Assembly: GCA_913057435.1 (NCBI GenBank)
Contig: CAJXNY010000002.1
Coordinates: 172,376-236,375 of the forward strand
Reading direction: 5' to 3'
Source of the DNA: an uncultured Oceanospirillaceae bacterium
GTDB taxonomy: Bacteria; Pseudomonadota; Gammaproteobacteria; Pseudomonadales; Balneatricaceae
Length of the DNA: 64,000 nt
Both the position numbers and the translations under genes were made by a program. Position 1 is the first letter of the stretch. Each line of letters begins with the position of its first letter. Below are positions 44,246-55,344 of this stretch, piece by piece. A model generated the notes under the pieces. The model had not been told where the DNA came from. It made no database searches and saw only the letters and a list, made by a program, of their open reading frames with translations.

Positions 44246-45865
44246 ATGGCCAACAACAAACGTAGCAAAGCTTTAAATCGAGTGATAAAACTGCTCAACC
44301 TCGCTACGTCTGATGTCGACCACGAAGCTGATCTGGCCTTAAACCATGCCCACAGCGTGATTTACAGTCACAATATTCAACGTGAAGAGATCGACCCAGA
44401 CAAACTTTGTGATGGCAGCGTGCTGGCGCAAATTGACTGGTTTGGCGACTGGACTGACCGTCCAGAGCCAATCGACCCATGGGAACTAAAGGCCGAACTC
44501 GAGATGGATGCCGAGAACCACCAACCGTATGTAATCCGCGAGAAAAACACCTGGCTGGAAAAGCAACAGGGCAGGGCAGAGCAAGACGATCATAAAGACG
44601 CTCCAACCCCCTGCGCCGCGCAAGACACTGCTGAAGCAGAACAGCCTGATGCACAACTGGACAGCGGCATAGTGCCGGACAAACAACAGGATGAATCCTT
44701 TGAAGCAGAGCACCCACCAAGCTTTGACGATATAGTCGAGTCCGGCGCGTTTATGATGTTTGAGCGCGAACCTTCGCCACTGGCAACTCGCCCCCTTGGC
44801 GATCAGATAGACGCCGAAGCTCTCTCGCTGACCGCCGATACAGATGCCCAGGCTGACTCTGCTATGACTATCATTATTGATGACAGCCTTGCTGAGGTGG
44901 AGCAAGCCAGTGATTACCCTGCCACAGTGCCACTGGACATCGATGCCGATCAACTCCCTCTGGATGAAGATAGCTTCGACGAGTCCGATGCTCGCACCCG
45001 ATTAGTTGATGTGATTGGCAGAATCATTGCCGCCAAAGACTGTTATACAGCCTACCGCGATGAGCGAGAGCAGGGTGACCTCAGCGAAGAAGAAGAGAAA
45101 GCTATTCGCATTCGCAACGAAATTGAAGCCGAAGAAGCTGCTGAACGCGCTTTCCGTGAGCGCGCCGAAGCCCAGTTGATCTGGGAAGCCAGTATGCACG
45201 AACTGCGCCAAGATCGTCGTCACCGCGAACAAGACGCCCTCAAAAAATTACGCTCTTTGCGCGATGAGCACGAAGATCTGAAAAAACGCCTGGCCACCCA
45301 TGAAACATGGAAGGCCGAGCAGGCCCGGCTGGCACTACTGGACGAAATATCCAGCCAGCTACAAGTCGCAGCAGAGCATATTGCCGATGCAGAAAACCCG
45401 GCGCTTACCCGTGCACTGTTCCTGATGGATGATAATGAACTCACCCTGACCGACCTGCCGCTGGCACGTATTCATCATAAATCAATCTTTATGCAGCTAC
45501 TCGAACGCGAAGCCCGGACGCTGAGCACCTCAAAAGAGCGCGAAAGATTCACCCAGAAACTGCTCAGTGAATACCTTGCTGTTTACCACCCACCTACCAT
45601 TGATTTGGCAGGCAAAGTTCTTGAACTGCTGAAAGTTGCCTCATCCGGGGTCGAAAACGCCGAAGCCGCGTTCGAAGATGCCAAGGAGATCCTGCAGCGC
45701 AACAGTATGAGTATTCGCGACCTGGAAATAGGCCAGATCGATCAGATCTCTCTGTTTGTCCGCCTGCTCAACTGGGAAGCCGATAAGCTGCTGGATATGG
45801 ATGCTCGCGAGCACTTCACCGCCAAAATGCTGGACAAGTACTTCGAGGCAAAAACCAAGGCCTGA
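44246..45865 (+). CDS. DUF2786-like protein with repeated C-terminal modules
   Basis: A 539-residue cytoplasmic protein. Residues 8-52 (RVIKLLNLATSDVDHEADLALNHAHSVI...) look like a DUF2786 module. Residues 60-240 are acidic and probably disordered. Residues 260-355 are a highly charged coiled coil. The C-terminal half contains two related modules, about 363-450 and 456-539. Each begins like DUF2786 (for example VLELLKVASSGVENAEAAFEDAKEI) and each ends with a similar block (FMQLLEREARTL...FTQKLLSEYL and FVRLLNWEADKL...FTAKMLDKYF). Function unknown; DUF2786 is known in phage and mobile-element proteins. Confidence 0.72.
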   Translation: MANNKRSKALNRVIKLLNLATSDVDHEADLALNHAHSVIYSHNIQREEIDPDKLCDGSVLAQIDWFGDWTDRPEPIDPWELKAELEMDAENHQPYVIREKNTWLEKQQGRAEQDDHKDAPTPCAAQDTAEAEQPDAQLDSGIVPDKQQDESFEAEHPPSFDDIVESGAFMMFEREPSPLATRPLGDQIDAEALSLTADTDAQADSAMTIIIDDSLAEVEQASDYPATVPLDIDADQLPLDEDSFDESDARTRLVDVIGRIIAAKDCYTAYRDEREQGDLSEEEEKAIRIRNEIEAEEAAERAFRERAEAQLIWEASMHELRQDRRHREQDALKKLRSLRDEHEDLKKRLATHETWKAEQARLALLDEISSQLQVAAEHIADAENPALTRALFLMDDNELTLTDLPLARIHHKSIFMQLLEREARTLSTSKERERFTQKLLSEYLAVYHPPTIDLAGKVLELLKVASSGVENAEAAFEDAKEILQRNSMSIRDLEIGQIDQISLFVRLLNWEADKLLDMDAREHFTAKMLDKYFEAKTKA

Positions 45866-45951
45866 ATAAAGAGTGCAGGGCAGTAGCAGCGACATCCTTC
45901 GTCGCGTCAGGCGACAACATTCGCCGTCAGCATTATTTTTTCATTGCTACA

Positions 45952-45985
45952 AAAACGCCAGCTGGGCTCACCCGGCTGGCGTTTT
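45952..45985. terminator. Bidirectional terminator between the DUF2786-like gene and metH
   Basis: Stem AAAACGCCAGC / GCTGGCGTTTT extended inwards by GGG / CCC, loop CTCA. It has A and T runs on both sides. Confidence 0.85.
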
Positions 45986-46012
45986 GCTTGCCAATATAAA
46001 AACAGTTAGCTA

Positions 46013-49000
46013 TCAGCCATCTTCTGGTTCATAACCCAGGTTCGGTGACAGCCAGCGCTCAGTATCCTTCAGGCTCATGCCAATACGTTCGGCATATTCT
46101 TCCACCTGGTCTTCACCGATTTTCGCCACCCCAAAGTATTGTGATTGCGGATGGCTGAAGTACCAGCCCGACACTGATGCAGCAGGCATCATGGCGTAGC
46201 TGTCAGTCAGAGTCATACCGGTGTTGGTCTCAACGTCAAGCAGCTCCCACAACAGGCCTTTTTCGGTGTGATCCGGGCAGGCAGGGTAACCAGGCGCTGG
46301 GCGAATCCCCTGGTATTTCTCTTTGATGATGTCTTCGTTGCTCAGACCTTCATCAGCACCGTAACCCCACAGCTCTTTGCGCACCCGAGCATGCATATAC
46401 TCAGCAAAGGCTTCGGCAAAACGGTCCGCCAGCGCCTTCACCATGATGGAGTGGTAATCATCGTGATCCGCTTCATATTCAGCCACAATCTCATCACAGC
46501 CATGACCCGCCGTCACCGCAAAGGCACCAAAGTAATCGGCTTTACCACTGGATTTAGGGGCAATGAAGTCCGTCAGGCAGTGATTCGCTTTACCGCCGAC
46601 TTTCTCCATCTGCTGTCGCAGGTGGTGCAGAGTGGTCAGCACTTCAGTGCGCGACTCATCGGTGTACAGCTCAATATCGTCGGTATCTGTTGCGTTAGCT
46701 GGGAAGATACCCACCACACCGCTGGCACTGAGACGTTTCTCTTTTACCAGCTTGGCCAGCACTTCCTGAGCATCGGCATACAGCTCACGGGCCTGCACAC
46801 CCACCACTTCATCATCCAGAATCCGCGGGAAGCGACCTGCCAGCTCCCAGGACATAAAGAACGGCGTCCAGTCGAAGTAATCCAGCAGAACATCCAGTGA
46901 TACATCGTCGTAGACATGCAGGCCCGGCTTGGCAGGTACCGGTGGGGTGTAGTCAGCCCACTCAATTGGCACCCGGTTCGCACGGGCAGCTTCCAGATTT
47001 ACCCGACGTTTATCATTCTGACGCGCCGCATGACGTTCACGCACAGAAACATAATCGTCCTGAATCTCTTTAACGTAAGCCGCTTTACGCTCAGACAGCA
47101 GGGTAGAGGCAACGCCTACCGCGCGGGACGCATTGGTAACATGCACTACCTGGTCACGTTTGAGGGCCGGGTCGATCTTCACCGCCGTATGCGCTTTGGA
47201 TGTAGTCGCACCGCCAATCAGCAGCGGGATATCAAAACCCTGACGCTCCATCTCTTTGGCCACATGCACCATCTCATCCAGTGACGGAGTGATCAGGCCT
47301 GACAGACCAATAATGTCGGCGTTTTCTTCCCGCGCCGTGCGCAAAATAGTTTCTGCGGACACCATCACACCCAGGTCGATGATCTCGAAGTTATTACATT
47401 GCAGCACCACACCCACGATATTCTTACCGATATCGTGGACATCGCCTTTTACCGTTGCCATGACAATCTTGCCAGCAGAGGTGCTGACAGCATCACCTTT
47501 TTCTTCTTCGATGTACGGCATCAGCCAGGCCACCGCTTTTTTCATCACACGGGCGGATTTCACCACCTGGGGCAGAAACATCTTACCGGCACCAAACAGG
47601 TCACCGACGATGTTCATACCATCCATCAATGGGCCTTCGATTACATGCAGAGGGCGCTCGTGGTTAAGACGGCACTCTTCCACATCTTCATCGATGAACT
47701 CGGTGATGCCTTTCACCAGTGCGTGGCTCAGGCGTTTGTTTACATCCCAGCTGCGCCATTCAGCGGCCTGAGGGTCTTCTACTGCGGCACCATCGCCCCG
47801 ATACTTCTCGGCAATTGCCAGCATCTTCTCGGTGCCGTCCGGGTCGGTATTCTGCACAATAGCTTCAACATGCAAACGCAGCTCTTCCGGCAGATCATCG
47901 TAGATCGCCAGCTGGCCCGCGTTAACGATGCCCATGTCCATACCGTTTTGAATACAGTGGTAGAGGAACACACAATGAATCGCCTCACGCACCGGGTTAT
48001 TACCCCGGAAGGAGAACGAGACATTGGACACACCACCCGAAATTTTGGCGTAGGGCAGGTTCTTTTTAATCCAGCCGGTGGCCTGGATAAAGTCCACAGC
48101 GTAGTTATTGTGCTCGTCGATGCCGGTGGCGATGGCGAAGATGTTCGGGTCGAAGATAATATCTTCTGGCGGGAAGCCCACCTCATCCACCAGAATGCGG
48201 TAAGAGCGTTCACAGATCTCGATCTTACGCTCGTAAGTATCCGCCTGGCCGGTTTCATCAAAGGCCATCACAATCACCGCCGCACCGTAACGACGAATTT
48301 TACGCGCCTGCTCTATGAAGTTAGGGATGCCTTCCTTCATCGAGATGGAGTTGACCACGCCTTTACCCTGAATACATTTCAGGCCCGCTTCGAGCACCTC
48401 CCATTTGGAGGAGTCGATCATGATCGGCACCCTGGCAATATCCGGCTCACCGGCGATCAGATTGAGGAAGCGCACCATGCAGGCTTCAGAATCCAGCATC
48501 CCCTCATCCATATTGATGTCGATGATCTGGGCACCGTTTTCCACCTGCTGGCGGGCGATATCCAGCGCGGTTTCATAGTCCTGCTCTTTAATCAGACGCT
48601 TGAACTTGGCAGAGCCGGTCACGTTGGTGCGCTCACCCACGTTAACAAACAGGGTACTGTCACCGATGTTCATCGGCTCCAGACCCGCCAGACGACACTC
48701 CACGGGTAACTCAGGCAAGACGCGTGGCGCTTCTTTAATCACCGCTTCACGGATCACCCGGATATGCTCTGGCGTGGTACCACAGCAACCGCCAACAATG
48801 TTCAAAAAGCCAGAACGGGCCCACTCGGAAATTTCAACTGCCATCTGCTGTGGGGTTTCATCGTATTCACCAAAAGCATTTGGCAAACCGGCATTGGGGT
48901 GGGCCGAAACAAAGGTGCTGGAAACGCGGGACAATTCCTGCACATACTGACGCAGCTCCTGCGGCCCCAGCGCACAGTTAAGGCCAACGGAAATTGGCTT

Positions 49001-49720
49001 GGCATGGCTGATGGAGTTCCAGAAACCTTCAGTGGTCTGGCCCGACAGGGTACGACCCGAGGCATCGGTGATCGTACCGGAGATCATCACCGGCAGGCGC
49101 AGGCCGTTGTCATCGAAGTATTTTTCAACCGCATAGATCGCCGCTTTGGCGTTCAGGGTATCGAAAATGGTTTCGATCAGAATGATGTCAGAGCCACCTT
49201 CCACCAGGCCATCGACAGACTCAGTGTAAGCTTCAACCAGCGCATCAAAAGTAACATTTCGATACGCCGGGTCATTCACATCCGGTGAAATGGAACAGGT
49301 ACGGTTAGTCGGGCCCAGCACACCGGCCACATAGCGTGGCTGATCCGGTGTTGCAGCGGTAAAGCGATCACAGGCAGCGCGGGCCACCTGCGCCGCCGCG
49401 ACATTAATTTCCCGGCTGAACGCCTCCATCTCATAATCAGCCATGGCAATGGTGGTAGCGTTAAAGGTGTTGGTCTCGATAATATCGGCACCGGCAGCCA
49501 GATACTCGTCGTGGATTTCACCAATCATCTCGGCCTGGCTCAGCACCAGCAAGTCATTATTGCCTTTAACGTCGACATGCCAGTCAGCGAAACGCTCGCC
49601 CCGGTAATCCGCTTCCTCCAGTTTACGCTCCTGGATCATGGTGCCCATGCCACCATCAAGGATCAGGATACGTTGCTTGAGAGCGTCTGAAAGCTGTTGT
49701 GTCTTGTCTTGTTGGGTCAC
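46013..49720 (-). CDS. metH: Cobalamin-dependent methionine synthase MetH
   Basis: Full-length MetH of 1235 residues. Domains in order: homocysteine-binding barrel ([11 protein letters not shown] at the start, zinc ligands in [12 protein letters not shown]), pterin-binding barrel ([16 protein letters not shown]), cobalamin-cap and B12-binding domain with the axial His762 in [11 protein letters not shown], and the C-terminal activation domain with the AdoMet-binding [12 protein letters not shown] segment. It transfers a methyl group from methyltetrahydrofolate to homocysteine. I saw no cobalamin or SAM riboswitch upstream, although the leader can fold. The gene is single and convergent with the DUF2786-like gene. 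Confidence 0.97.
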   Translation of the reverse strand: MTQQDKTQQLSDALKQRILILDGGMGTMIQERKLEEADYRGERFADWHVDVKGNNDLLVLSQAEMIGEIHDEYLAAGADIIETNTFNATTIAMADYEMEAFSREINVAAAQVARAACDRFTAATPDQPRYVAGVLGPTNRTCSISPDVNDPAYRNVTFDALVEAYTESVDGLVEGGSDIILIETIFDTLNAKAAIYAVEKYFDDNGLRLPVMISGTITDASGRTLSGQTTEGFWNSISHAKPISVGLNCALGPQELRQYVQELSRVSSTFVSAHPNAGLPNAFGEYDETPQQMAVEISEWARSGFLNIVGGCCGTTPEHIRVIREAVIKEAPRVLPELPVECRLAGLEPMNIGDSTLFVNVGERTNVTGSAKFKRLIKEQDYETALDIARQQVENGAQIIDINMDEGMLDSEACMVRFLNLIAGEPDIARVPIMIDSSKWEVLEAGLKCIQGKGVVNSISMKEGIPNFIEQARKIRRYGAAVIVMAFDETGQADTYERKIEICERSYRILVDEVGFPPEDIIFDPNIFAIATGIDEHNNYAVDFIQATGWIKKNLPYAKISGGVSNVSFSFRGNNPVREAIHCVFLYHCIQNGMDMGIVNAGQLAIYDDLPEELRLHVEAIVQNTDPDGTEKMLAIAEKYRGDGAAVEDPQAAEWRSWDVNKRLSHALVKGITEFIDEDVEECRLNHERPLHVIEGPLMDGMNIVGDLFGAGKMFLPQVVKSARVMKKAVAWLMPYIEEEKGDAVSTSAGKIVMATVKGDVHDIGKNIVGVVLQCNNFEIIDLGVMVSAETILRTAREENADIIGLSGLITPSLDEMVHVAKEMERQGFDIPLLIGGATTSKAHTAVKIDPALKRDQVVHVTNASRAVGVASTLLSERKAAYVKEIQDDYVSVRERHAARQNDKRRVNLEAARANRVPIEWADYTPPVPAKPGLHVYDDVSLDVLLDYFDWTPFFMSWELAGRFPRILDDEVVGVQARELYADAQEVLAKLVKEKRLSASGVVGIFPANATDTDDIELYTDESRTEVLTTLHHLRQQMEKVGGKANHCLTDFIAPKSSGKADYFGAFAVTAGHGCDEIVAEYEADHDDYHSIMVKALADRFAEAFAEYMHARVRKELWGYGADEGLSNEDIIKEKYQGIRPAPGYPACPDHTEKGLLWELLDVETNTGMTLTDSYAMMPAASVSGWYFSHPQSQYFGVAKIGEDQVEEYAERIGMSLKDTERWLSPNLGYEPEDG

Positions 49721-50047
49721 GAAGCGAATTCCCGTCGTCTGAATGTGCGTTATTCTTAGTGGTTACAGGGTGGCACCGGCACGTTCGTTGCGCCATCCCC
49801 GGCGGCTATCCAGCCGGGTCGTCCCTGTCATTTTCGTCTGTTTATCAGCTGGTGAAGGCACACTCTCAGGTGAAACGCCCTGGCCAGCCGGATCGATTAT
49901 GACAGTGTATTCTGGATAATCGAATTAATCAGCAAAGCATTGTAATTCAATCGGTTGGAAGATTTGGTGAGAACCGCTCAACAACGAATGAGCGGGATTC
50001 ATAAAGGTACTGAGCCTTTCAACTTGCCGCCATCGGGCAGTGCAACC
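49721..50047 (-). promoter_or_regulatory. Structured metH leader / ppsR-metH intergenic region
   Basis: About 330 bases. On the minus strand it can form a CCCGGC / GCCGGG hairpin (49807-49828 region) and other GC-rich folds nearer to metH. No match to cobalamin, SAM or SAH riboswitch consensus that I can recognise. Confidence 0.35.
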
Positions 50048-50866
50048 TTAAAGGCCAACTTCCCGTTTAAGCCCACGGGCCGCAATAATGCGGGTGGCGA
50101 TCTCTTCAATCGAGAACGTCGTAGTGTTGATCTTCTGGATCTGCGCTTTTTTCAGCATCCGCTCGACACTGCGCACTTCCAGCGAGCACTGATCCAGTGA
50201 GGAATAGCGACTGTTGGGCCGACGTTCATGGCGAATAGCGGCCAGCTGGAAAGGGTCTATGGTCAGCCCAAACAGCTTATCCTGGTAGGGCTTGAGAATA
50301 TCTGGCAACTCATCCAGCGACAGATCTTCCTCGGTAATCGGGTAGTTGGCTGCTCGTACACCAAACTGCATTGCCATATACAGGCAGGTGGGGGTTTTAC
50401 CACAGCGGGACACACCCACCAGAATAATATCGGCCTTGTCGTACTGCTGGGTCCGCGCACCGTCATCGTTATCAATGGCAAAATTAACCGACTCAATCCG
50501 GTCTTTATAGCGGGTCATCTCCTGAATGCCATGGGATTTACCCACGGTATAGGAGGAATGGGTTTTCAGCTCCTGCTCCAGCGGCTTAAGGAAGCTGGCA
50601 AACACATCAATATTAAAGCCACTGCTCTGAGCGATTATCTTACGGATGTCCTCGTTAACCACCGTATCGAAAACAATGGGCCGACCATTATCACTGGCTG
50701 CTGCATCGATCTGAGCCACAGCGCCCTGAGCCTTTTCTTCGCTATCAATGTAGGGCAGGGTGATGGTACGAAATTCAATACCATCAAACTGAGCCAACAG
50801 ACTCTGGCCCAGAGCTTCGGCGGTAATGCCCGTTCCATCGGAAATAAAAAATGCACTGCGCTTCAT
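50048..50866 (-). CDS. ppsR: PEP synthase regulatory protein (PSRP, bifunctional kinase/pyrophosphorylase)
   Basis: DUF299-family protein, 272 residues. It reversibly phosphorylates a Thr of PEP synthase using ADP as donor and removes it using phosphate. Diagnostic segments are [16 protein letters not shown] and the P-loop-like [16 protein letters not shown]. It is divergent from ppsA across about 200 bases, the arrangement in E. coli and many gammaproteobacteria. Confidence 0.94.
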   Translation of the reverse strand: MKRSAFFISDGTGITAEALGQSLLAQFDGIEFRTITLPYIDSEEKAQGAVAQIDAAASDNGRPIVFDTVVNEDIRKIIAQSSGFNIDVFASFLKPLEQELKTHSSYTVGKSHGIQEMTRYKDRIESVNFAIDNDDGARTQQYDKADIILVGVSRCGKTPTCLYMAMQFGVRAANYPITEEDLSLDELPDILKPYQDKLFGLTIDPFQLAAIRHERRPNSRYSSLDQCSLEVRSVERMLKKAQIQKINTTTFSIEEIATRIIAARGLKREVGL

Positions 50867-51072
50867 TGCTGGCTGACCTGTACGTTATCCCTGTGCCCGG
50901 CCTATCCGGAAGCAGGGCGCGCATTGTACCTGCAACCTCTGTTGCTGACAAAATAACCAACCCGATCTGAAGTGCCTAAGCTCGCCCCCGCTGTCACTAT
51001 TCTTTCGCGGATTTCTAACCAATTCTGCAGTAGAATGCATACCTCAAAACAATAAGTTCAGGAGACAGAACC

Positions 51073-53433
51073 TTGCAGCAGAACGTACTTCGCCTTGATC
51101 AGGTGGGCATGACTGATGTTGAACAGGTGGGCGGTAAAAACGCCTCACTGGGGGAGATGCTAAGGGAGCTGGCCGATGCCGAGGTTCGAGTACCGAATGG
51201 CTTTGCGACCACCGCCGATGCTTTCCGCTGTTTCCTGCAACAAAACGACCTGACTGAACGCATCAATGCCCGGCTGGCGGATCTGGATGTCGATAACATC
51301 ACCGCTTTAACCCGTGCCGGTGGCGAGATCCGCCAATGGATTATGGACGCGCCGTTAACCGACGCACTGGAAGCCGACATCGACAAGGCCTGGGCTGAAC
51401 TGTCGGCCGGTAATCCAGACATCGCCGTCGCGGTGCGCTCATCTGCCACGGCAGAAGACCTGCCCGATGCTTCATTCGCTGGCCAACAGGAAACCTTCCT
51501 CAATGTCCGTGGGCTGGCGGCCGTCAAGCAGGCGATTCGCGAAGTTTTTGCCTCACTCTACAATGACCGCGCCATCTCATACCGCGTGCACCAGCAATAT
51601 CAACACCATGACGTGGCACTCTCTGCAGGCGTGCAGAAAATGGTGCGCAGTGAAACTGCATCTTCCGGCGTGATGTTCACCCTGGACACCGAGTCCGGCT
51701 TTAAGCACGCCGTGCTGATCACCTCCGCCTATGGGCTGGGTGAAACCGTGGTGCAGGGTGCCGTGAACCCGGATGAATTCTACGTCTATAAGCCGACGCT
51801 TAACCAGGGGTTACCGGCTATTTTACGCCGTAACCTGGGCTCCAAAGCGATCAAGATGGTGTACGGCAGTGAAGGCAACGCCGTTGAAACCGTGTCGGTG
51901 CCGGTACGCGAGCGGAACAGATTTTCGATTAACGATGCCGATGTACAGGCGCTGGCAAAACTGGCGGTCAAAATCGAAGACCACTACGCGCGCCCGATGG
52001 ACATCGAGTGGGCTAAAGATGGCGACGACGGCCAGCTGTACATCGTCCAGGCTCGCCCGGAAACGGTCCGCAGCCGTGAAGATGGCAATGTTATCGAGCG
52101 CTTCCTGCTCAAAGAGACCGGCAAAGTCCTGATCGAAGGTCGCTCCGTGGGCCACCGTATCGGCTCCGGCAAGGTGCGTATTGTTTACAGCCTGGCCGAG
52201 ATGGATCAGGTGCAGGCGGGTGATGTACTGGTCACCGACATGACCGACCCGGACTGGGAACCAGTGATGAAACGGGCCGCCGCCATTGTTACCAACCGGG
52301 GCGGGCGTACCTGTCATGCGGCGATCATCGCCCGTGAACTGGGCATCCCGGCCATTGTCGGCTGTGGCGATGCCACCGAACAGTTACGCCAGGGCCAGCT
52401 GGTCACCGTCTCTTGTGCCGAAGGGGACACCGCTCGCGTCTATGAAGGCAAACTGGACTTTGAACACCAGACCAACTCGGTCGAGTCCATGCCCCCGTTA
52501 TCATTCGACATTATGATGAACGTCGGCAACCCCGACCGCGCCTTCGATTTCCAGGCACTGCCCAACGCCGGCGTCGGCCTGGCCCGGCTGGAATTCATCA
52601 TCAACCGGATGATCGGTGTGCATCCTAAAGCGCTGATCAACTTTGAAGACCAGCCCCGTGAGCTGCGCCAGGTAATCGAACGCCGCATCGCCGGTTATGA
52701 CTCCCCGGTCGAGTTTTACGTACAGAAGCTGGTGGAAGGCATCTCCACCCTGGCAGCGGCGTTCTATCCGAAAAAAGTAATCGTGCGGCTGTCTGACTTC
52801 AAATCCAACGAATACGGCCATCTGATCGGCGGCGACCGCTACGAACCCGGTGAAGAAAACCCGATGCTGGGTTTCCGGGGCGCCACCCGTTACATTTCGG
52901 ATTCTTTCCGTGGCTGTTTCGAGCTGGAATGCCGGGCATTGAAAATCGTCCGCGACCAGATGCGCTTCACCAACGTCGAAATCATGGTGCCATTCGTGCG
53001 CACCGTCGGCGAAGCCCGCCAGGTAGTTAATCAGCTGGAGGAGAACGGCCTCAAACGCGGTGAAAATGGCCTGCGCCTGATCATGATGTGCGAAGTCCCC
53101 GCCAACGCACTGCTGGCCGACCAGTTCCTGGAATACTTTGACGGTTTCTCCATCGGCTCCAACGATCTGACCCAGCTCACCCTGGGGCTGGACCGCGACT
53201 CTGGCATCGTCGCCCACCTGTTCGACGAACGGGACGAAGCGGTAAAAATCCTGCTGGATATGGCAATCAACGCCTGTAAAAAACAGGACAAATACATCGG
53301 CATCTGCGGTCAGGCCCCCTCAGACCACCCTGAACTGGCCCGCTGGCTGATGGAGCAGGGCATTGATTCAGTCTCGCTGAACCCGGATTCGGTGCTGGAT
53401 ACCTGGTTCTTTTTGGCGAATAGTCATGTTTAA
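51073..53433 (+). CDS. ppsA: Phosphoenolpyruvate synthase PpsA
   Basis: A 786-residue enzyme that makes PEP from pyruvate and ATP for gluconeogenesis. Domains: N-terminal ATP-grasp ([31 protein letters not shown]), swivelling phosphohistidine domain with His415 in [15 protein letters not shown], and C-terminal PEP-binding barrel ([30 protein letters not shown]). The start codon is TTG at 51073 with AGGAG 9 bases upstream; the alignment-level N-terminus agrees. Thr near the catalytic His (RTCH) is the target of the divergently encoded PpsR. A strong terminator follows. Confidence 0.95.
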   Translation: MQQNVLRLDQVGMTDVEQVGGKNASLGEMLRELADAEVRVPNGFATTADAFRCFLQQNDLTERINARLADLDVDNITALTRAGGEIRQWIMDAPLTDALEADIDKAWAELSAGNPDIAVAVRSSATAEDLPDASFAGQQETFLNVRGLAAVKQAIREVFASLYNDRAISYRVHQQYQHHDVALSAGVQKMVRSETASSGVMFTLDTESGFKHAVLITSAYGLGETVVQGAVNPDEFYVYKPTLNQGLPAILRRNLGSKAIKMVYGSEGNAVETVSVPVRERNRFSINDADVQALAKLAVKIEDHYARPMDIEWAKDGDDGQLYIVQARPETVRSREDGNVIERFLLKETGKVLIEGRSVGHRIGSGKVRIVYSLAEMDQVQAGDVLVTDMTDPDWEPVMKRAAAIVTNRGGRTCHAAIIARELGIPAIVGCGDATEQLRQGQLVTVSCAEGDTARVYEGKLDFEHQTNSVESMPPLSFDIMMNVGNPDRAFDFQALPNAGVGLARLEFIINRMIGVHPKALINFEDQPRELRQVIERRIAGYDSPVEFYVQKLVEGISTLAAAFYPKKVIVRLSDFKSNEYGHLIGGDRYEPGEENPMLGFRGATRYISDSFRGCFELECRALKIVRDQMRFTNVEIMVPFVRTVGEARQVVNQLEENGLKRGENGLRLIMMCEVPANALLADQFLEYFDGFSIGSNDLTQLTLGLDRDSGIVAHLFDERDEAVKILLDMAINACKKQDKYIGICGQAPSDHPELARWLMEQGIDSVSLNPDSVLDTWFFLANSHV

Positions 53434-53460
53434 CATCCTAACCCTATCCTGAGCACATAA

Positions 53461-53497
53461 AAAAGGGTCGCAGTGATAACTGCCACCCTTTTTTTGC
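53461..53497. terminator. Bidirectional terminator between ppsA and the pilin-like gene
   Basis: Stem AAAAGGGT / ACCCTTTT with an inner CAGT / ACTG pairing and GATA loop, T7 on the right and A run on the left. Confidence 0.88.
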
Positions 53498-53507
53498 TCA
53501 GGCCTGA

Positions 53508-54137
53508 TTACATTGCAATAAATAAATGCTGTTGAGCACCCGGTGCTGACCAGTCACAAGCACCTTTCACTCCATTTGAGCCATTGGCACACAGGTATTT
53601 CCCTGTTTTGCCATTACCATCATCGTAGGCAGTATCAAGTCTCGCGGCCAGATCACTCGGCATCGAACGAATCAGCAACTTTATTGACGTAATACCATCT
53701 GACCAGTTACCGGTTGAAAGGGAGTCATAATAGCCACCGAACGGATGCGAAGGCCGGGCATCTGCACCTGATGCTTTTGGATCGCCACTGATAAGCCCTG
53801 CCATTCTCAAATGCTGCCAAGCCTTACAGCTTTCTTCGTCCGCACCTTCACACCAGCCGCCGCCGATCCCATCTTTCCCATTCCCTCCAACAGCAGGCAT
53901 GTCTGGGCCAAAAAATTTGGTGGCCTTACCTGACGCCATATCACCTGGCAACTCACGGTAAATATCCTGAAAACTATAGAGAGCGGCGCGAAACTGTTCA
54001 ATATCCGCAGCCAATCGCTTACCTTTAGCATTCTCAATCATCTTCTGGCCCTTTAAGGCGCCACCTAACAACAACCCGATAATGACCATAACGATCGCAA
54101 TTTCGACTAGCGTAAAGCCTTTCTGGTAATCCTTCAT
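53508..54137 (-). CDS. Type IV pilin-like (prepilin N-methylation) protein
   Basis: A 209-residue protein with a type III signal sequence. A short basic leader (MKDYQKG) precedes FTLVEIAIVMVIIGLLLGG, with Glu5 conserved for assembly and Phe as the methylated residue. The globular part has Cys residues in pairs (WCEGADEESCKAW, LCANGSNGVKGACDW), likely two disulfides. It could be a minor pilin or pseudopilin. No pil or gsp genes are adjacent. The start at 54137 sits just before the leader; an in-frame ATG 10 codons upstream is less likely. Confidence 0.85.
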   Translation of the reverse strand: MKDYQKGFTLVEIAIVMVIIGLLLGGALKGQKMIENAKGKRLAADIEQFRAALYSFQDIYRELPGDMASGKATKFFGPDMPAVGGNGKDGIGGGWCEGADEESCKAWQHLRMAGLISGDPKASGADARPSHPFGGYYDSLSTGNWSDGITSIKLLIRSMPSDLAARLDTAYDDGNGKTGKYLCANGSNGVKGACDWSAPGAQQHLFIAM

Positions 54138-54422
54138 ATCCGTACATATTCTCCCTGCGAATAACATACTAATAGCCGTCTATTCGAGCTAACCCCACTT
54201 AACCGCATAACTGTGAATTTTAAAACTACCAAGTTTATATAGTTACCTTTTATCAGAAGGGTATTTCATACCCATTCAATAATCTAAACCCACAGACAAA
54301 CACCTCGCACCCAGTAATTCGAACCTGATAAACTCACATCCGACCTCAACTGCGCAAGAATTGCTAAAACCTCCCATGCTATCGTTTCTGTCATCAAACA
54401 AGCACAACAAGGACTGCCGTAC

Positions 54423-55292
54423 ATGCGTGATTACAGCGCCTATCAACAGCGTTTTCAGCGCGTTGTTGACCATATTTACCAGAATCTGGATGCGCCGCTG
54501 GACCTCAATGCTCTGGCTGATATTGCCCATATGTCTCCCTGCCACTGGCATCGAGTGTATGCCGCGATGTGTGGTGAAACGCTGGCAGCGACGGTTAAAC
54601 GCTTACGGTTACACCGTGCAGCAGCACAACTGATTAATAGTGAACTACCTGTTGATCGGGTATCCGCAGCATCAGGCTACAGTACGCTTCAGTCCTTTAA
54701 TCGTGCCTTTGGTAAAGCATACGGAATGCCGCCAGTACGTTTTAGACGTGAAGGTAGCCATACCCGTTTCACATTAGCGATGCGCTCAGAGGAGCAGTTA
54801 CAGATGACAGATTCAACCGCAATGGATGTACGGATCGAAACGCGCGACACAGCTTTGCCCTTGCTCTGTATTCCACACAGTGGGCCTTATATGAGCATTG
54901 GTAACGCCTTCGACAAGCTCAATGGATGGATGGTTGAAAATCAGGTGTGGCCGCAGCTGAAAGGGGTGATGGCGCTTTATCATGATAATCCCGAAACCGT
55001 CGCACCGGATCAGCTGCGCTCTCACGCCTGTGTGGCGTTAAGCAGCGAAGAAGGGATTAACATCCCAGATGACTTTGCTCGTTTGTCGATCGCGGCAGGG
55101 CGCTATGCCATTTTGCGTCATAAAGGCCCTTACGCCGGATTGCAGCAGGCCTATGAATGGTTTTACGGCATCTGGTTGCCACAGTCAGGCGAAGAGGTGG
55201 GTAATCATCCCTGCGTAGAAGAATATCTGAATAACCCTCGGGAAGTGGCACCAGAAGAGCTGCTAACAGAGATCTATATGCCACTGATTTGA
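54423..55292 (+). CDS. AraC family regulator with GyrI-like effector domain
   Basis: A 289-residue regulator. The N-terminal 105 residues hold two AraC HTH motifs (LNALADIAHMSPCHWHRVYAAMCGE and VDRVSAASGYSTLQSFNRAFGKAYGMPPVRFR). The C-terminal part, about 125-289, is a GyrI-like/Rob-type ligand-binding domain (IPHSGPYMSIGNAFDKLNGWM, YAILRHKGPYAGLQQAYEWFYG). The layout matches Rob/SoxS-like multidrug regulators. Target genes are unknown. Confidence 0.88.
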   Translation: MRDYSAYQQRFQRVVDHIYQNLDAPLDLNALADIAHMSPCHWHRVYAAMCGETLAATVKRLRLHRAAAQLINSELPVDRVSAASGYSTLQSFNRAFGKAYGMPPVRFRREGSHTRFTLAMRSEEQLQMTDSTAMDVRIETRDTALPLLCIPHSGPYMSIGNAFDKLNGWMVENQVWPQLKGVMALYHDNPETVAPDQLRSHACVALSSEEGINIPDDFARLSIAAGRYAILRHKGPYAGLQQAYEWFYGIWLPQSGEEVGNHPCVEEYLNNPREVAPEELLTEIYMPLI

Positions 55293-55344
55293 CACCAGCT
55301 CAGGTAGCACGCCCAATCGAATGGACGTGCTACCTGTACGAAGT

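Noticed and set aside
47399..48709. Long open frame on the plus strand opposite metH (436 codons)
   Set aside because: Antisense shadow of a full-length, strongly conserved metH; the translation has no domain-like pattern and is rich in His and Val from reverse reading.
49835..49890. Glycine-riboswitch-like fragment (GAAGGCACACTCTCAGGTGAAA) on the plus strand
   Set aside because: Only part of the aptamer pattern is present and no plus-strand gene follows; the downstream genes are on the minus strand.
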